64,000 nucleotides of DNA from Streptomyces ficellus (GTDB lineage: Bacteria > Actinomycetota > Actinomycetes > Streptomycetales > Streptomycetaceae), in contig NZ_CP034279.1 of the NCBI RefSeq assembly GCF_009739905.1, positions 930,001 to 994,000 on the forward strand. Reading direction: 5' to 3'. This document shows positions 32,050 to 40,842 of the stretch, piece after piece; position 1 is the stretch's first letter; each line of letters opens with the position of its first letter. The notes under the pieces are model-generated. The model did no database searches. It worked only from the letters and a program-made list of their open reading frames with translations, and had not been told where the DNA came from. Made by a program: the position numbers and the translations under genes.

Positions 32050-32721
32050 TCAGCCGTTGGGCACCAGCTCCTTGAGTGCGAGGTTGAGCTTGAGGACGTT
32101 GACGCGGGGTTCGCCGACGAAGCCGAGGATGCGGGCGTCGGTGTGGTCGGCGACCAGTTTCTCGACCGTCGCGACGTCCAGCTCGTTGCGGTCCGCGACC
32201 CGGTGGGCCTGGAGCCTCGCGTACTCCGGGGAGATGTGCGGGTCGAGGCCGGAGCCGGACGACGTGACGGCGTCCGGCGGGACGTCGGACGGCTTCACCG
32301 TGTGGCCGGGGGTGGAGTTGTCCCTGACCACGGCCGCTTTGGCGGCCGTGACCCACCGCACCAGTTCGGCGTTGTCGCCGGAGCGGTTGGTCGCGCCGGA
32401 CAGGACGAGCGCGTACCGGGTGTTGACCGAGTTGGTGCCGAGACCGTTCGAGGGGCGGGGCTGGAACCAGCGGAGGTCGGGAGCGGGGGTCTCCTGCCCC
32501 TTCTCGAGCGGCAGGTCGTAGGACTGGCCGATCAGCTCCGAGCCGGCCACCCTGCCGTGTGCGTCCCTGATCTCCGAGCCGTTCGCCTGGTCGGAAAGGG
32601 CCAGTTGGGCGATGCCGGTGACGGCGAGCGGGTAGAGGACGCCGGTGATCAGGGTGAGGACGAGCAGGGCTCGGAGCCCGGCCCAGAGGACGCGCCCGGT
32701 GTTTCCTGCGGGGTTGTTCAT
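32050..32721 (-). CDS. kdpC: Potassium-transporting ATPase C subunit
   Basis: A 223-residue KdpC. One N-terminal transmembrane helix (ALLVLTLITGVLYPLAVTGIAQ), then the periplasmic domain with GSELIGQSYDLP, WFQPRPS, the SGSGLDPHISPEYARLQAHRVA signature and the FVGEPRVNVLKLNLAL C-terminus. It stabilises and activates the KdpFABC potassium pump. It follows kdpB with a 6-nt gap, last gene of the operon. No kdpD/kdpE sensor genes lie in the window. Confidence 0.95.
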   Translation of the reverse strand: MNNPAGNTGRVLWAGLRALLVLTLITGVLYPLAVTGIAQLALSDQANGSEIRDAHGRVAGSELIGQSYDLPLEKGQETPAPDLRWFQPRPSNGLGTNSVNTRYALVLSGATNRSGDNAELVRWVTAAKAAVVRDNSTPGHTVKPSDVPPDAVTSSGSGLDPHISPEYARLQAHRVADRNELDVATVEKLVADHTDARILGFVGEPRVNVLKLNLALKELVPNG

Positions 32722-32727
32722 CGCGTA

Positions 32728-34872
32728 TCAGCCGATTCCGGGGATGAGGGAGAGGAGGAGGTCGATGAGTTTGATGCCGAGGAACGGGGCGACGAGGCCG
32801 CCGAGTCCGTACAGGCCGAGGTTGCGCCGCAGCAGCGAGTCGGCGCTGGACGGGCGGTAGCGCACGCCCTTCAGCGCCAGCGGCACGAGGGCCACGATGA
32901 CCAGCGCGTTGAAGACGACGGCGGACAGGATCGCGGACTGGGGCGAGGCGAGGCCCATGATGTTGAGCCGGTCCAGCGACGGATACGCCACGGCGAACAT
33001 CGCGGGGATGATCGCGAAGTACTTGGCGACGTCGTTGGCGAGGGAGAAGGTGGTCAAAGCGCCCCGGGTGATGAGGAGTTGCTTGCCGATCCCGACGATC
33101 TCGATGAGCTTGGTCGGGTCGGAGTCGAGGTCGACCATGTTGCCGGCCTCCTTCGCGGCCGACGTACCGGTGTTCATGGCCACGCCCACGTCGGCCTGGG
33201 CGAGGGCCGGGGCGTCGTTGGTGCCGTCGCCGGTCATCGCGACGAGCTTGCCGCCGGCCTGCTCGCGCTTGATGAGGGCCATCTTGTCCTCGGGGGTGGC
33301 CTCGGCGAGGAAGTCGTCGACGCCGGCCTCCTCGGCGATGGCCCTGGCGGTCAGCGGGTTGTCACCCGTGATCATGATCGTCTTGATGCCCATGCGGCGC
33401 AGTTCGGCGAAGCGCTCGCGCATGCCGTCCTTCACGACGTCCTTGAGGTGGACGACCCCGAGGACGCGCGCACCCCTGTCGTCCTCCACGGCCACCAGCA
33501 GCGGTGTGCCACCGGCCAGGGCGATCCGGTCCGTGAGCGCCTGCGCGTCCTCGGCGACCTCGCCGCCCCGCTCCTGCACCCACGCGACGACCGCACCCGC
33601 CGCGCCCTTGCGGATCCTCCTGCCGTCCACGTCCACGCCCGACATGCGGTTCTGGGCCGTGAACGCGAACCAGGTGGCGTGCGCCAACTCCCCCTGGTGC
33701 CGCTCCCGCAGGCCGTACCTCTCCTTCGCGAGGACGACGACCGAGCGGCCCTCGGGCGTCTCGTCGGCGAGCGAGGAGAGCTGGGCGGCGTCGGCGACCT
33801 CGGTCTCCGTCGTCCCGTGTACGGGTACGAACTCGGCGGCCCGCCGGTTGCCCAGCGTGATCGTGCCTGTCTTGTCCAGGAGCAGTGTCGACACGTCACC
33901 GGCCGCCTCGACCGCACGGCCCGACATGGCGAGCACGTTGCGCTGTACGAGCCGGTCCATGCCGGCGATGCCGATCGCGGAGAGCAGCGCCCCGATCGTC
34001 GTCGGGATCAGGCAGACCAGCAGCGCCGTCAGCACGATCAGCGAGGTCTGCTCGTCCGCACCGGCGTAGATCGCGAACGGTTTGAGCGTGACGACCGCGA
34101 GCAGGAAGATGATGGTCAGGGACGCGAGGAGGATGTTGAGGGCGATCTCGTTCGGGGTCTTCTGCCGGGCGGCGCCCTCCACCAGGTTGATCATCCGGTC
34201 GATGAAGGTCTCGCCGGGCTTCGTCGTGATCCTGACGACGATCCGGTCGGACAGCACCGTCGTGCCACCGGTCACCGCGCAGCGGTCGCCGCCGGACTCG
34301 CGGATCACCGGCGCGGACTCGCCCGTGATGGCGGACTCGTCCACGCTGGCGACGCCCTCGACGACGTCGCCGTCGCCGGGGATGACGTCCCCCGCCTCGC
34401 AGACGACCAGGTCACCGGTGCGCAGGCCGGTGCCGGGGACCTCCTCCTCGCCCGCCGTGGTGACCCGGCGGGCGACGGTGTCGGTCCTGGCCCTGCGCAG
34501 GGTGTCGGCCTGGGCCCTGCCCCGGCCCTCGGCGACGGCCTCCGCCAGGTTGGCGAAGATCGTCGTCAGCCACAGCCACACCGTGATCGCCCAGCCGAAC
34601 CACTCCCCCGGGTGCCTCAGCGCCAGCACGGTGGTGACCACCGAGCCGACCAGCACCACGAACATCACCGGCGATGCGACCATCACCCGTGGGTCGAGCT
34701 TGCGGATCGCCTCCGGGAAGGCCGCGATCATCTGCGCGGGGCCGAAGGGTCCCCCACCGGCCCGGCCCGCCGGCGCCGGCTCGCGGCCCGGGAGGACGTC
34801 GCCGTGCGGAGCCGTGGTGGAAGGTGTCGTACGGTCCATGCCGTCCTGCTGCTTCTTCACGTCGATGGTCAT
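32728..34872 (-). CDS. kdpB: Potassium-transporting P-type ATPase B subunit
   Basis: A 714-residue P-type ATPase catalytic subunit. The phosphorylation motif [13 protein letters not shown], the TGES actuator motif ([13 protein letters not shown]), the nucleotide-domain region ([10 protein letters not shown]) and the [22 protein letters not shown] hinge are all present with seven membrane helices. It couples ATP hydrolysis to K+ uptake through KdpA. The ATG at 34870-34872 overlaps the kdpA stop (ATGA). The N-terminal 45 residues before the first helix are a poorly conserved Pro/Gly-rich tail. Confidence 0.97.
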   Translation of the reverse strand: MTIDVKKQQDGMDRTTPSTTAPHGDVLPGREPAPAGRAGGGPFGPAQMIAAFPEAIRKLDPRVMVASPVMFVVLVGSVVTTVLALRHPGEWFGWAITVWLWLTTIFANLAEAVAEGRGRAQADTLRRARTDTVARRVTTAGEEEVPGTGLRTGDLVVCEAGDVIPGDGDVVEGVASVDESAITGESAPVIRESGGDRCAVTGGTTVLSDRIVVRITTKPGETFIDRMINLVEGAARQKTPNEIALNILLASLTIIFLLAVVTLKPFAIYAGADEQTSLIVLTALLVCLIPTTIGALLSAIGIAGMDRLVQRNVLAMSGRAVEAAGDVSTLLLDKTGTITLGNRRAAEFVPVHGTTETEVADAAQLSSLADETPEGRSVVVLAKERYGLRERHQGELAHATWFAFTAQNRMSGVDVDGRRIRKGAAGAVVAWVQERGGEVAEDAQALTDRIALAGGTPLLVAVEDDRGARVLGVVHLKDVVKDGMRERFAELRRMGIKTIMITGDNPLTARAIAEEAGVDDFLAEATPEDKMALIKREQAGGKLVAMTGDGTNDAPALAQADVGVAMNTGTSAAKEAGNMVDLDSDPTKLIEIVGIGKQLLITRGALTTFSLANDVAKYFAIIPAMFAVAYPSLDRLNIMGLASPQSAILSAVVFNALVIVALVPLALKGVRYRPSSADSLLRRNLGLYGLGGLVAPFLGIKLIDLLLSLIPGIG

Positions 34873-36533
34873 GCGGCGAGCCCTTCGGCGAGCGGGCCCA
34901 GCGCGAGGGCCGGAAAGTAGGTGAGACCCGTGATGATCATGATGGTGCCGACCAACAGGCCCGTGAACAGCGGCTTTTCGGTCCGCAGCGTGCCCGAGGT
35001 CTCGGGTACGGGCCGCTGGCCGGCGAGCGAGCCGGCGAGGGCGAGCACGAACACCATCGGCAGGAACCGGCCGAGGAGCATCGCGATGCCGATGGTCGTG
35101 TTGAACCACGGGGTGTCGGCGTTCAGGCCGGCGAAGGCGGAGCCGTTGTTGTTGGCGCCGGAGGTGTAGGCGTAGAGGATCTCGGAGAAGCCGTGCGCGC
35201 CGGAGTTCGTCATCGAGTGCACCGGGGTGTCCAGGGTGAACGAGGCGGCGGTGAACCCGAGCACCAGCGCCGGGGTGACCAGGAGGTAGCAGGCCGCGAA
35301 CGTGACCTCACGGGTGCCGATCTTCTTGCCCAGGTACTCCGGCGTACGGCCGACCATCAGGCCGGCGACGAACACCGCGACGACCGCCATGACCAGCATC
35401 CCGTAGAGGCCGGAGCCGACGCCGCCGGGCGCGATCTCGCCGAGCTGCATGCCGAGCATCGTGATGCCGCCGCCGAACCCGGTGTACGAGGAGTGGAAGG
35501 AGTTCACGGCACCGGTGGAGGTCAGCGTCGTGGCCACCGCGAACAGCGAGGAGCCGGCGATGCCGAACCGGGTCTCCTTGCCCTCCATCGCGCCGCCGGC
35601 GATCTCGAAGGCCGGGCCATGGCCCGCGTACTCGGTCCACATCATCAGCGCCGTGAAGCCGAGCCAGATGGTGGCCATCGCGCCGAGGATCGCGTACCCC
35701 TGCCTGACCGAGCCGGCCATGCGGCCGAAGGTCCGGGTCAGCGAGAAGGGGATGACGAGGATCAGGTAGATCTCGAAGAGGTTGGAGAGACCGTTGGGAT
35801 TCTCAAAGGGATGCGAGGAGTTGGCGTTGAAGTAGCCGCCACCGTTGGTGCCCAGTTCCTTGATGACCTCCTGCGAGGCCACCGCGCCCCCGTTCCACTG
35901 CTGCGTGCCGCCGCCGAACTGGCCGACCTCGTGGATGCCGGAGAAGTTCTGGATCGCGCCGCAGGCGACGAGCACGAGGGCGCCGATCACGGAGATCGGC
36001 AGCAGGATCCGGACGACGCCCCTGACCAGGTCGGCCCAGAAGTTGCCCAGCTCGCCGGTGCGCGACCGGGCGAAGCCGCGTACGAGCGCGACCGCCACCG
36101 CGATGCCGACCGCCGCCGAGACGAAGTTCTGCACCGCGAGGCCGCCGGTCTGCACGACGTGCCCCATGGCCTGCTCGCCGTAGTAGGACTGCCAGTTCGT
36201 GTTCGCGACGAAGGACGCGGCGGTGTTGAACGCCTGGTCCGGGTCGATCGACACGAAGCCCAGCGAGCCGGGCAGCACATCCTGCGACCGCTGGAGGCCG
36301 TACAGGAACAGCACGCCCACCGCGGAGAAGGCGAGGACGCCGCGCAGGTACGCCGGCCAGCGCATCTCCACGTCGGGGTTCGCACCGATCACCCGGTAGA
36401 TCCGCTTCTCGACCCACAGGTGCCGCGGCGAGGAGTAGACCCGCGCCATGTGGTCGCCCAGCGGCCGGTACGACAGACCGAGCGCGACGACCAGCGCCAG
36501 CAGCTGGAGGATTCCAGCCAGGACAGGACTCAT
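34869..36533 (-). CDS. kdpA: Potassium-transporting ATPase A subunit
   Basis: A 554-residue KdpA, the K+-selective channel-like subunit with about ten transmembrane helices and four pore-loop repeats, e.g. [42 protein letters not shown] and [18 protein letters not shown]+ entering through KdpA is moved on by KdpB. The ATG at 36531-36533 follows kdpF by 6 nt and its stop overlaps kdpB. Confidence 0.97.
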   Translation of the reverse strand: MSPVLAGILQLLALVVALGLSYRPLGDHMARVYSSPRHLWVEKRIYRVIGANPDVEMRWPAYLRGVLAFSAVGVLFLYGLQRSQDVLPGSLGFVSIDPDQAFNTAASFVANTNWQSYYGEQAMGHVVQTGGLAVQNFVSAAVGIAVAVALVRGFARSRTGELGNFWADLVRGVVRILLPISVIGALVLVACGAIQNFSGIHEVGQFGGGTQQWNGGAVASQEVIKELGTNGGGYFNANSSHPFENPNGLSNLFEIYLILVIPFSLTRTFGRMAGSVRQGYAILGAMATIWLGFTALMMWTEYAGHGPAFEIAGGAMEGKETRFGIAGSSLFAVATTLTSTGAVNSFHSSYTGFGGGITMLGMQLGEIAPGGVGSGLYGMLVMAVVAVFVAGLMVGRTPEYLGKKIGTREVTFAACYLLVTPALVLGFTAASFTLDTPVHSMTNSGAHGFSEILYAYTSGANNNGSAFAGLNADTPWFNTTIGIAMLLGRFLPMVFVLALAGSLAGQRPVPETSGTLRTEKPLFTGLLVGTIMIITGLTYFPALALGPLAEGLAA

Positions 36534-36539
36534 ACCCGC

Positions 36540-36629
36540 TCAGAACCTCTCCGGCTTGAGCAGCGCCAGGACGAGGTACCCCAGCAGGGCGGCGGCGACG
36601 AGCAGCCCGACGATGTTCTCGGCACTCAC
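36540..36629 (-). CDS. kdpF: Potassium-transporting ATPase F subunit
   Basis: A 29-residue peptide consisting of one hydrophobic helix: MSAENIVGLLVAAALLGY then LVLALLKPERF. This is the standard KdpF shape (short N-terminus, single helix, KPERF-type C-terminus), which stabilises the pump. The GTG start overlaps the stop of the preceding small peptide gene by 4 nt. Confidence 0.93.
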   Translation of the reverse strand: MSAENIVGLLVAAALLGYLVLALLKPERF

Positions 36630-36709
36630 AGCTTCGCCACCCCCTTGGCGACGAGGGCCACCAGCGCGAAGACCGCGGCTGTGGCGACGACGAAGGCCAC
36701 GTCGGCCAT
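36626..36709 (-). CDS. 27-residue membrane peptide upstream of kdpF
   Basis: A short gene (product MADVAFVVATAAVFALVA followed by LVAKGVAKL), almost wholly one transmembrane helix with a Lys-rich C-terminus. GGGAG precedes its ATG and its stop overlaps the kdpF GTG, so translation is coupled and it is the first gene of the kdp operon. It resembles KdpF in size and shape but is a separate peptide. It may be an additional small subunit or a regulator of KdpFABC assembly (inference). It is easily missed in automated annotation. Confidence 0.75.
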   Translation of the reverse strand: MADVAFVVATAAVFALVALVAKGVAKL

Positions 36710-36872
36710 CGTGAACTCCCGGAAGAACGAAGAGCGGATGTTCTGACGAGATGAGGAAACATCCCTTTCGGCCACCCGCCGGCCTCGTTGACGCGGCCCT
36801 GACTTCCGGGACGCCCCTCTTGACGCCTCCCCTACGCGCGTCGGTGGTCGCGGAGGGAGGTGATCACCCCGC
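36710..36872 (-). promoter_or_regulatory. kdp leader with a GGTGATCACC palindrome
   Basis: 163 nt upstream of the kdp operon, after the MarR-type gene. A perfect 10-bp palindrome GGTGATCACC (36859-36868) is a candidate regulator site. I searched for a c-di-AMP (ydaO) riboswitch here and do not see one. Confidence 0.4.
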
Positions 36873-37547
36873 TCACCTCAGGAGGCCGCGCCAGCGGTCG
36901 GCCGACTCGCTCATGTCCTCGACGACCCGTTCGAGGAACATGCCCGCCCTGAGCAGCCGCTTTCCCACCGGCGATTCGGGCCCCAGCGTCTCGGCCGCCG
37001 CCATCGCGGCCCGTGCCGAATCGCGCGTCTGCCGCGCGCTGACCGCGACCGAGTGGTACCAGGCCTGGTCGTCGACGACGTAGACGTCACGTCGCCGCCG
37101 CGGGTCCCGCTCGCGGCGGACGAATCCGTGCTGGACGAGGAAGTTCACCGCCACGGAGACGGAGGCCGGGCTGACCCGCAGCCTGCGGACCAGTTCGGCC
37201 GCGGTGCGCCTGCCGTCCTCGGACAGCAACAGGTCGACGTGCACGCGCGCCGTCATTCTCGGCATCCCCGACCTGACCGCGAGCTCGATGATCTCCTCCT
37301 CCATCGCGCCGCCCCGCGGTCGGTCCTCGTGGCGGCGGGCCGGCTCACCACGCCGCGCCCGCCGGGCCGTCGACCGGTGCGCCCGCTCGGGCCGGTAGCC
37401 GCCCGGGCCGCCGTTGCGCGAGACCTCCCGGCTGACGGTCGAGGTCGGGCGTCCGAGGCGGCGGGCGATCTCGGCGCAGGAGAGGCCGTCCACGAGTCCC
37501 GCCGCGATGCGCTGCCGCTCCTGCTGGGTCAACCGTCCGCCTGGCAT
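36873..37547 (-). CDS. MarR/GbsR-type regulator with an N-terminal IS30-like HTH
   Basis: A 224-residue protein with two DNA-binding modules. Residues 5-60 resemble the HTH_38 of IS30 transposases (LTQQERQRIAAGLVDGLSCA and EIARRLGRPTSTVSREVSRNGG). Residues 80-180 form a MarR/GbsR winged helix (GMPRMTARVHVDLLLSEDGR, LRVSPASVSVAVNFLVQHGFVRRERDPRRRR). It is divergent from the P450-ferredoxin genes and lies just upstream of kdp on the same strand. GCAACG dyads around the divergent promoter are likely operators. The ATG at 37545-37547 is chosen for the IS30-like start. Confidence 0.85.
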   Translation of the reverse strand: MPGGRLTQQERQRIAAGLVDGLSCAEIARRLGRPTSTVSREVSRNGGPGGYRPERAHRSTARRARRGEPARRHEDRPRGGAMEEEIIELAVRSGMPRMTARVHVDLLLSEDGRRTAAELVRRLRVSPASVSVAVNFLVQHGFVRRERDPRRRRDVYVVDDQAWYHSVAVSARQTRDSARAAMAAAETLGPESPVGKRLLRAGMFLERVVEDMSESADRWRGLLR

Positions 37548-37578
37548 GGCGCCAGTATTGCCTTCTCCGGCAGCCATT

Positions 37579-37678
37579 GCAACGCACCGTTGCGTTCGGC
37601 CGCACGCCATTGCATCAATTCACGGTGCCTGACCAGCAGATACGGGCATTGACGATTGACGACTCACTAAACGCAACG
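37579..37678. promoter_or_regulatory. GCAACG operator-like sites between the MarR-type gene and P450 gene
   Basis: GCAACG-CAC-CGTTGC (37579-37593) is a perfect inverted repeat about 30 nt before the regulator's start. A further GCAACG half-site lies at 37673-37678, 49 nt before the P450 start. One regulator could control both directions. Confidence 0.6.
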
Positions 37679-37726
37679 TAGCTTTCGAGCATCGACGAAC
37701 GTCAAGTCACGAGGCGAGGACGGACC

Positions 37727-38920
37727 ATGAGCGCATCCCTGCACACCGTCACCACACTGCCGGCGCAGCGCCGGCCCGGCTGCCCCTTCGACCCGCCGGC
37801 GGAGCTGCTCGACGCCCGCAGCCACGGCCCCATCAGCCGCTACACCCACCCCGGCGGCAAGCCCGGCTGGATGATCACCGGATACGACCTGGTGCGCTCG
37901 GTCCTGGCCGACCCCCGGTTCAGCTCGCGCAAGGACCTCATGAACGTCGTGGACTTCGCGCTCCCGCCGGCGCCGCCCGGCGAGTTCCTCCTCATGGACG
38001 AGCCGGACCACAGCCGCTACCGCAAGCCCCTGGTGGGCAAGTTCACCGTGCGGCGGATGCGCCTGCTGAGCGAGCGGATCGAGCAGATCACCGCCGACTG
38101 CCTGGACGCCATGGAGAAGGCCGGCCCTCCGACGGACCTGGTGACCGCGTTCGCCAAGCCCATCCCCACCATCGTCATCTGCGAGATCCTCGGGGTCCCG
38201 TACGAGGACCGGGCGTCCTTCCAGGAGCAGATCGACACGTTCATGGGCGGGGAGGTGAGCGACGAGGAGCTGATCGCCGCGTACACCGCGACCCAGGAGT
38301 ACCTCGCACGACTCGTGGCAGCCAAGCGCGCCAACCCCACGGACGACATCCTCAGCGAACTCACCGACAGCGACCTGACCGACGAGGAGCTGAAGGGCAT
38401 CAGCCTCATCCTCCTGGCGGCCGGCTTCGACACCACCGCGAACATGCTGTCCCTCGGCACCTACGCGCTGCTGCGCAACCCGGAGCAACTGGCCGCACTG
38501 CGCGCCGATCCCGCGCTCACCGACGGTGCCGTGGAGGAACTGCTGCGGTACCTGAGCGTCGCCAAGACGTTCCACCGGACGGCACTGGAGGACGTCGAGC
38601 TGGGCGGCCAGGTCATCGAGGCGGGAACGACCGTCGTCCTCTCCTACCACACCGCCAACCGCGACCCCGACCGCTTCGCCGACCCCCACACCCTCGACCT
38701 GCACCGGCAGGCCGCCGGGCACCTGGCCTTCAGCCACGGCATCCACCAGTGCCTCGGCCAGCAGCTCGCCCGCGTCGAAATGCGGGTCGCGTTCCGGGCG
38801 TTGCTGGACCGTTTCCCCACCTTGCGCCTGGCCGTACCCGCCGAAGAGGTCGCCCTGCGCCCGGAGACCGCGGACATCTTCGGCGTGAAGAGCCTCCCGG
38901 TCACCTGGGACCGGACATGA
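37727..38920 (+). CDS. Cytochrome P450 (CYP105-like)
   Basis: A 397-residue P450. I-helix AAGFDTTANM, K-helix EELLRYL (ExxR), haem loop FSHGIHQCLGQQLARVE with Cys ligand. The first haem-loop position is FSHG rather than FGxG, as in many CYP105-type enzymes. It is translationally coupled to the 73-residue ferredoxin downstream (ATGA overlap), which supplies electrons. Its control is probably by the divergent MarR-type protein, suggesting an inducible, xenobiotic-type or broad-specificity role. Confidence 0.93.
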   Translation: MSASLHTVTTLPAQRRPGCPFDPPAELLDARSHGPISRYTHPGGKPGWMITGYDLVRSVLADPRFSSRKDLMNVVDFALPPAPPGEFLLMDEPDHSRYRKPLVGKFTVRRMRLLSERIEQITADCLDAMEKAGPPTDLVTAFAKPIPTIVICEILGVPYEDRASFQEQIDTFMGGEVSDEELIAAYTATQEYLARLVAAKRANPTDDILSELTDSDLTDEELKGISLILLAAGFDTTANMLSLGTYALLRNPEQLAALRADPALTDGAVEELLRYLSVAKTFHRTALEDVELGGQVIEAGTTVVLSYHTANRDPDRFADPHTLDLHRQAAGHLAFSHGIHQCLGQQLARVEMRVAFRALLDRFPTLRLAVPAEEVALRPETADIFGVKSLPVTWDRT

Positions 38921-39138
38921 GCGCGCCGCACCTGAGCGTCGACCGCGAGCGCTGCATCGGCGCCGGCATGTGCGCCATGACCGCCCCCGAGGTCTTCGAC
39001 CAGGACCCGGACGAGGGTCTGGTACTCCTGCTGCACACCGACCCACCCGCCCCGCACGACACGGCCGCCCGCATGGCCGCCGGCGTCTGCCCCGCCGGGG
39101 CGATCACCGTCCACGACCCGCGAGATGACAGCCTCTAG
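38917..39138 (+). CDS. [3Fe-4S]-type ferredoxin
   Basis: A 73-residue ferredoxin with CIGAGMC (Cys-x5-Cys) at about residues 15-21 and CPAGAI later, giving three cysteines for a 3Fe-4S cluster. Acidic residues and short length match P450-linked ferredoxins of Streptomyces. It overlaps the P450 stop by 4 nt and should transfer electrons to that enzyme. Confidence 0.93.
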   Translation: MSAPHLSVDRERCIGAGMCAMTAPEVFDQDPDEGLVLLLHTDPPAPHDTAARMAAGVCPAGAITVHDPRDDSL

Positions 39139-39382
39139 AGCGTGTGGGAGACGTCGGTGACCTGCCTGGCCGGCCGTCCGGGGAAGTCGCGGGCGGCCAT
39201 CCAGACGGTGAACTCACGGGCCGACGGTGTCGATGCTGGTGGCCGTGCTGATGCGGTCGCCGTGCTCGCTCTCGGCGCCTTGGTACTGAGCCCCCATCGT
39301 TGCCTCTCCCCGCCCTGTCGACCCTGGTTGCGGTCAGCGTGGCATGGAAAGTCGACGCCGCCGGTCGTGGCCTGCGAGCCCC
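39139..39382. other. Intergenic region after the ferredoxin
   Basis: About 240 nt between the ferredoxin and the next leftward gene. A leftward frame here ends REFTVWMAARDFPGRPARQ and looks like a possible degraded gene end, but I cannot place it in a family. No intact gene is seen. Confidence 0.4.
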
Positions 39383-39739
39383 TTACGCAGCCGCCCATGG
39401 AACGCGGCAGATGTGCGGCGCCATGCCCTCTGGGCACAGGGACTTGATCACTGTCTTGCGGATCGCCCGCCACGTCCGCAGCGAGCACACCAGGTGGACG
39501 CGCAGCTCTACGCCTTCCCGTGCGCCGCTGCTCTGCGCAGGGTGTTCCACGGCCCACTGTTCCGCCAGGTGGTCGTACACGTCAGCGGGCGACAGCTCAC
39601 TGCCGGGCCACGTGCGGACGATGGTCGCGTCGACGATCCGGGCGCTCCGGGATCCCACGGCCTCCCCGACGAGTTCGCTGACCCATGCCAGCCCCTCCTC
39701 GTCCGCGTACAAACCGAACGTCAGGACGCGCGTTCTCAT
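39383..39739 (-). CDS. Hypothetical protein, 118 aa
   Basis: A leftward gene starting MRTRVLTFGLYADEEGLAWV with a compact, mixed alpha/beta sequence and no signal peptide (segments VSELVGEAVGSRSARIVDAT, TWPGSELSPADVYDHLAEQW, LVCSLRTWRAIRKTVIKSLC). It follows the MerR gene by 24 nt and is probably in its operon. I do not recognise a family. Confidence 0.55.
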   Translation of the reverse strand: MRTRVLTFGLYADEEGLAWVSELVGEAVGSRSARIVDATIVRTWPGSELSPADVYDHLAEQWAVEHPAQSSGAREGVELRVHLVCSLRTWRAIRKTVIKSLCPEGMAPHICRVPWAAA

Positions 39740-39763
39740 GGCATCAGGCCTTCGTGATCGTCG

Positions 39764-40696
39764 TCATCGCCCATGACGGAAGGCGGTGGCGAACCAGGGA
39801 TGTACGGGAGCGAGTGCCGGTGACGCGGGCCATCCGTTGATCGTCGCCACGAGTTGCCAGTAGCGCTCGGTGTGTGGGTCGGCGGTTGTCTGCAGGCGGG
39901 CGAGGAGCCAGCGGCGCAGATCGCCGCCGTCAGCACGCTCGAACGCGAAGCCGTAGAGGTCGGCCAGTGAGTCGGCACGGGGTGCGTCTTCGGCAAAGGC
40001 TGGGAGGATGCCGGCGGATACGGCTTCGTCGAATCGTTCACCCATGGCGTGGTGGAGAGCGTCCTGCACGGCTATGACGTCCTGCTGGGAGGGTTCTCGC
40101 GCCTGCTCCGCAGCTGTGCGGCGCAGCGCCACACGGAAGTCCGGGTTCTGGCAGAGCTCGGCGAGTTCCACCCATGCCTCGGCTTGTCCGGGTGCGGGAT
40201 CGTCGGGGAGTTCGGGAATGAGGGACCGCATCAGGGCCACGAATTCGGGGTTGTCGTCGAGGTCCCCCAACGCGTCGTCGATGAAGTCGGACACCAGCTG
40301 GTGCCGTTCGGCCCGGCAGAGCGTGGCGAGTCGGTGCATGAGGTCCATCTCCAGGGTGGTGGGGCCGCGCCTGGCCACTGCTCGCAGTACCGCCCGGCGC
40401 AGGCGGAGAGTCTGGATCTGTACGTCCAGAGCGTTGGCGTGGACTTCCGCGACGTCCGACAAGGATGCCTCACGGTCCAGCACCCTGCGCACGGTCGCCA
40501 GGTCCAGCCCGAGATCGCGCAGGGTACGGGCCAGGTCGAGGCGTGCGAGTGCGTCGAGGCCGTACAGCCGGTAGCCCGCGGGGCTCCGGTCAGTTGGCGG
40601 GACGATGCCCTTGTCGGAGTAGAACCGGATGGTCTTCACCGTCAGGCCGGTCCTGCGGGACAACTCTCCGATGGAATAGAGCGTGTCGCGGTCCAT
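39764..40696 (-). CDS. MerR-family transcriptional regulator
   Basis: A 310-residue MerR regulator. The N-terminal winged HTH (DTLYSIGELSRRTGLTVKTI, YSDKGIVPPTDRSPAGYRLY) is followed by the dimerisation helix (RLDLARTLRDLGLDLATVRRV) and a long helical C-terminal effector domain of about 200 residues with no metal-binding cysteine cluster (only C131 and one other). It is therefore probably a multidrug- or ligand-responsive type. The ATG at 40694-40696 is supported by the HTH. The small gene downstream is the likely partner. Confidence 0.88.
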   Translation of the reverse strand: MDRDTLYSIGELSRRTGLTVKTIRFYSDKGIVPPTDRSPAGYRLYGLDALARLDLARTLRDLGLDLATVRRVLDREASLSDVAEVHANALDVQIQTLRLRRAVLRAVARRGPTTLEMDLMHRLATLCRAERHQLVSDFIDDALGDLDDNPEFVALMRSLIPELPDDPAPGQAEAWVELAELCQNPDFRVALRRTAAEQAREPSQQDVIAVQDALHHAMGERFDEAVSAGILPAFAEDAPRADSLADLYGFAFERADGGDLRRWLLARLQTTADPHTERYWQLVATINGWPASPALAPVHPWFATAFRHGR

Positions 40697-40842
40697 GCCC
40701 CCAGCTTGCTGTCTCCCCCCACGGGAGACTCAACCGGGGCCAGGACTTCCTACGGCTTGTCAGCGGGGTCCGTCATCCGGCGCCACCCCGGCGCACGCTC
40801 GTCCAGCGGAAGACCGGGGACGCGGGCTCCGGATCCGGGCTC

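Noticed and set aside
36710..36872. A ydaO riboswitch upstream of kdp
   Set aside because: None of the conserved ydaO blocks found before the M23 gene occurs here.
39139..39557. A gene for a 140-residue leftward frame overlapping the 118-residue protein
   Set aside because: Low-complexity start and overlap with a better frame. Only the last 19 residues look protein-like, so at most a relic.
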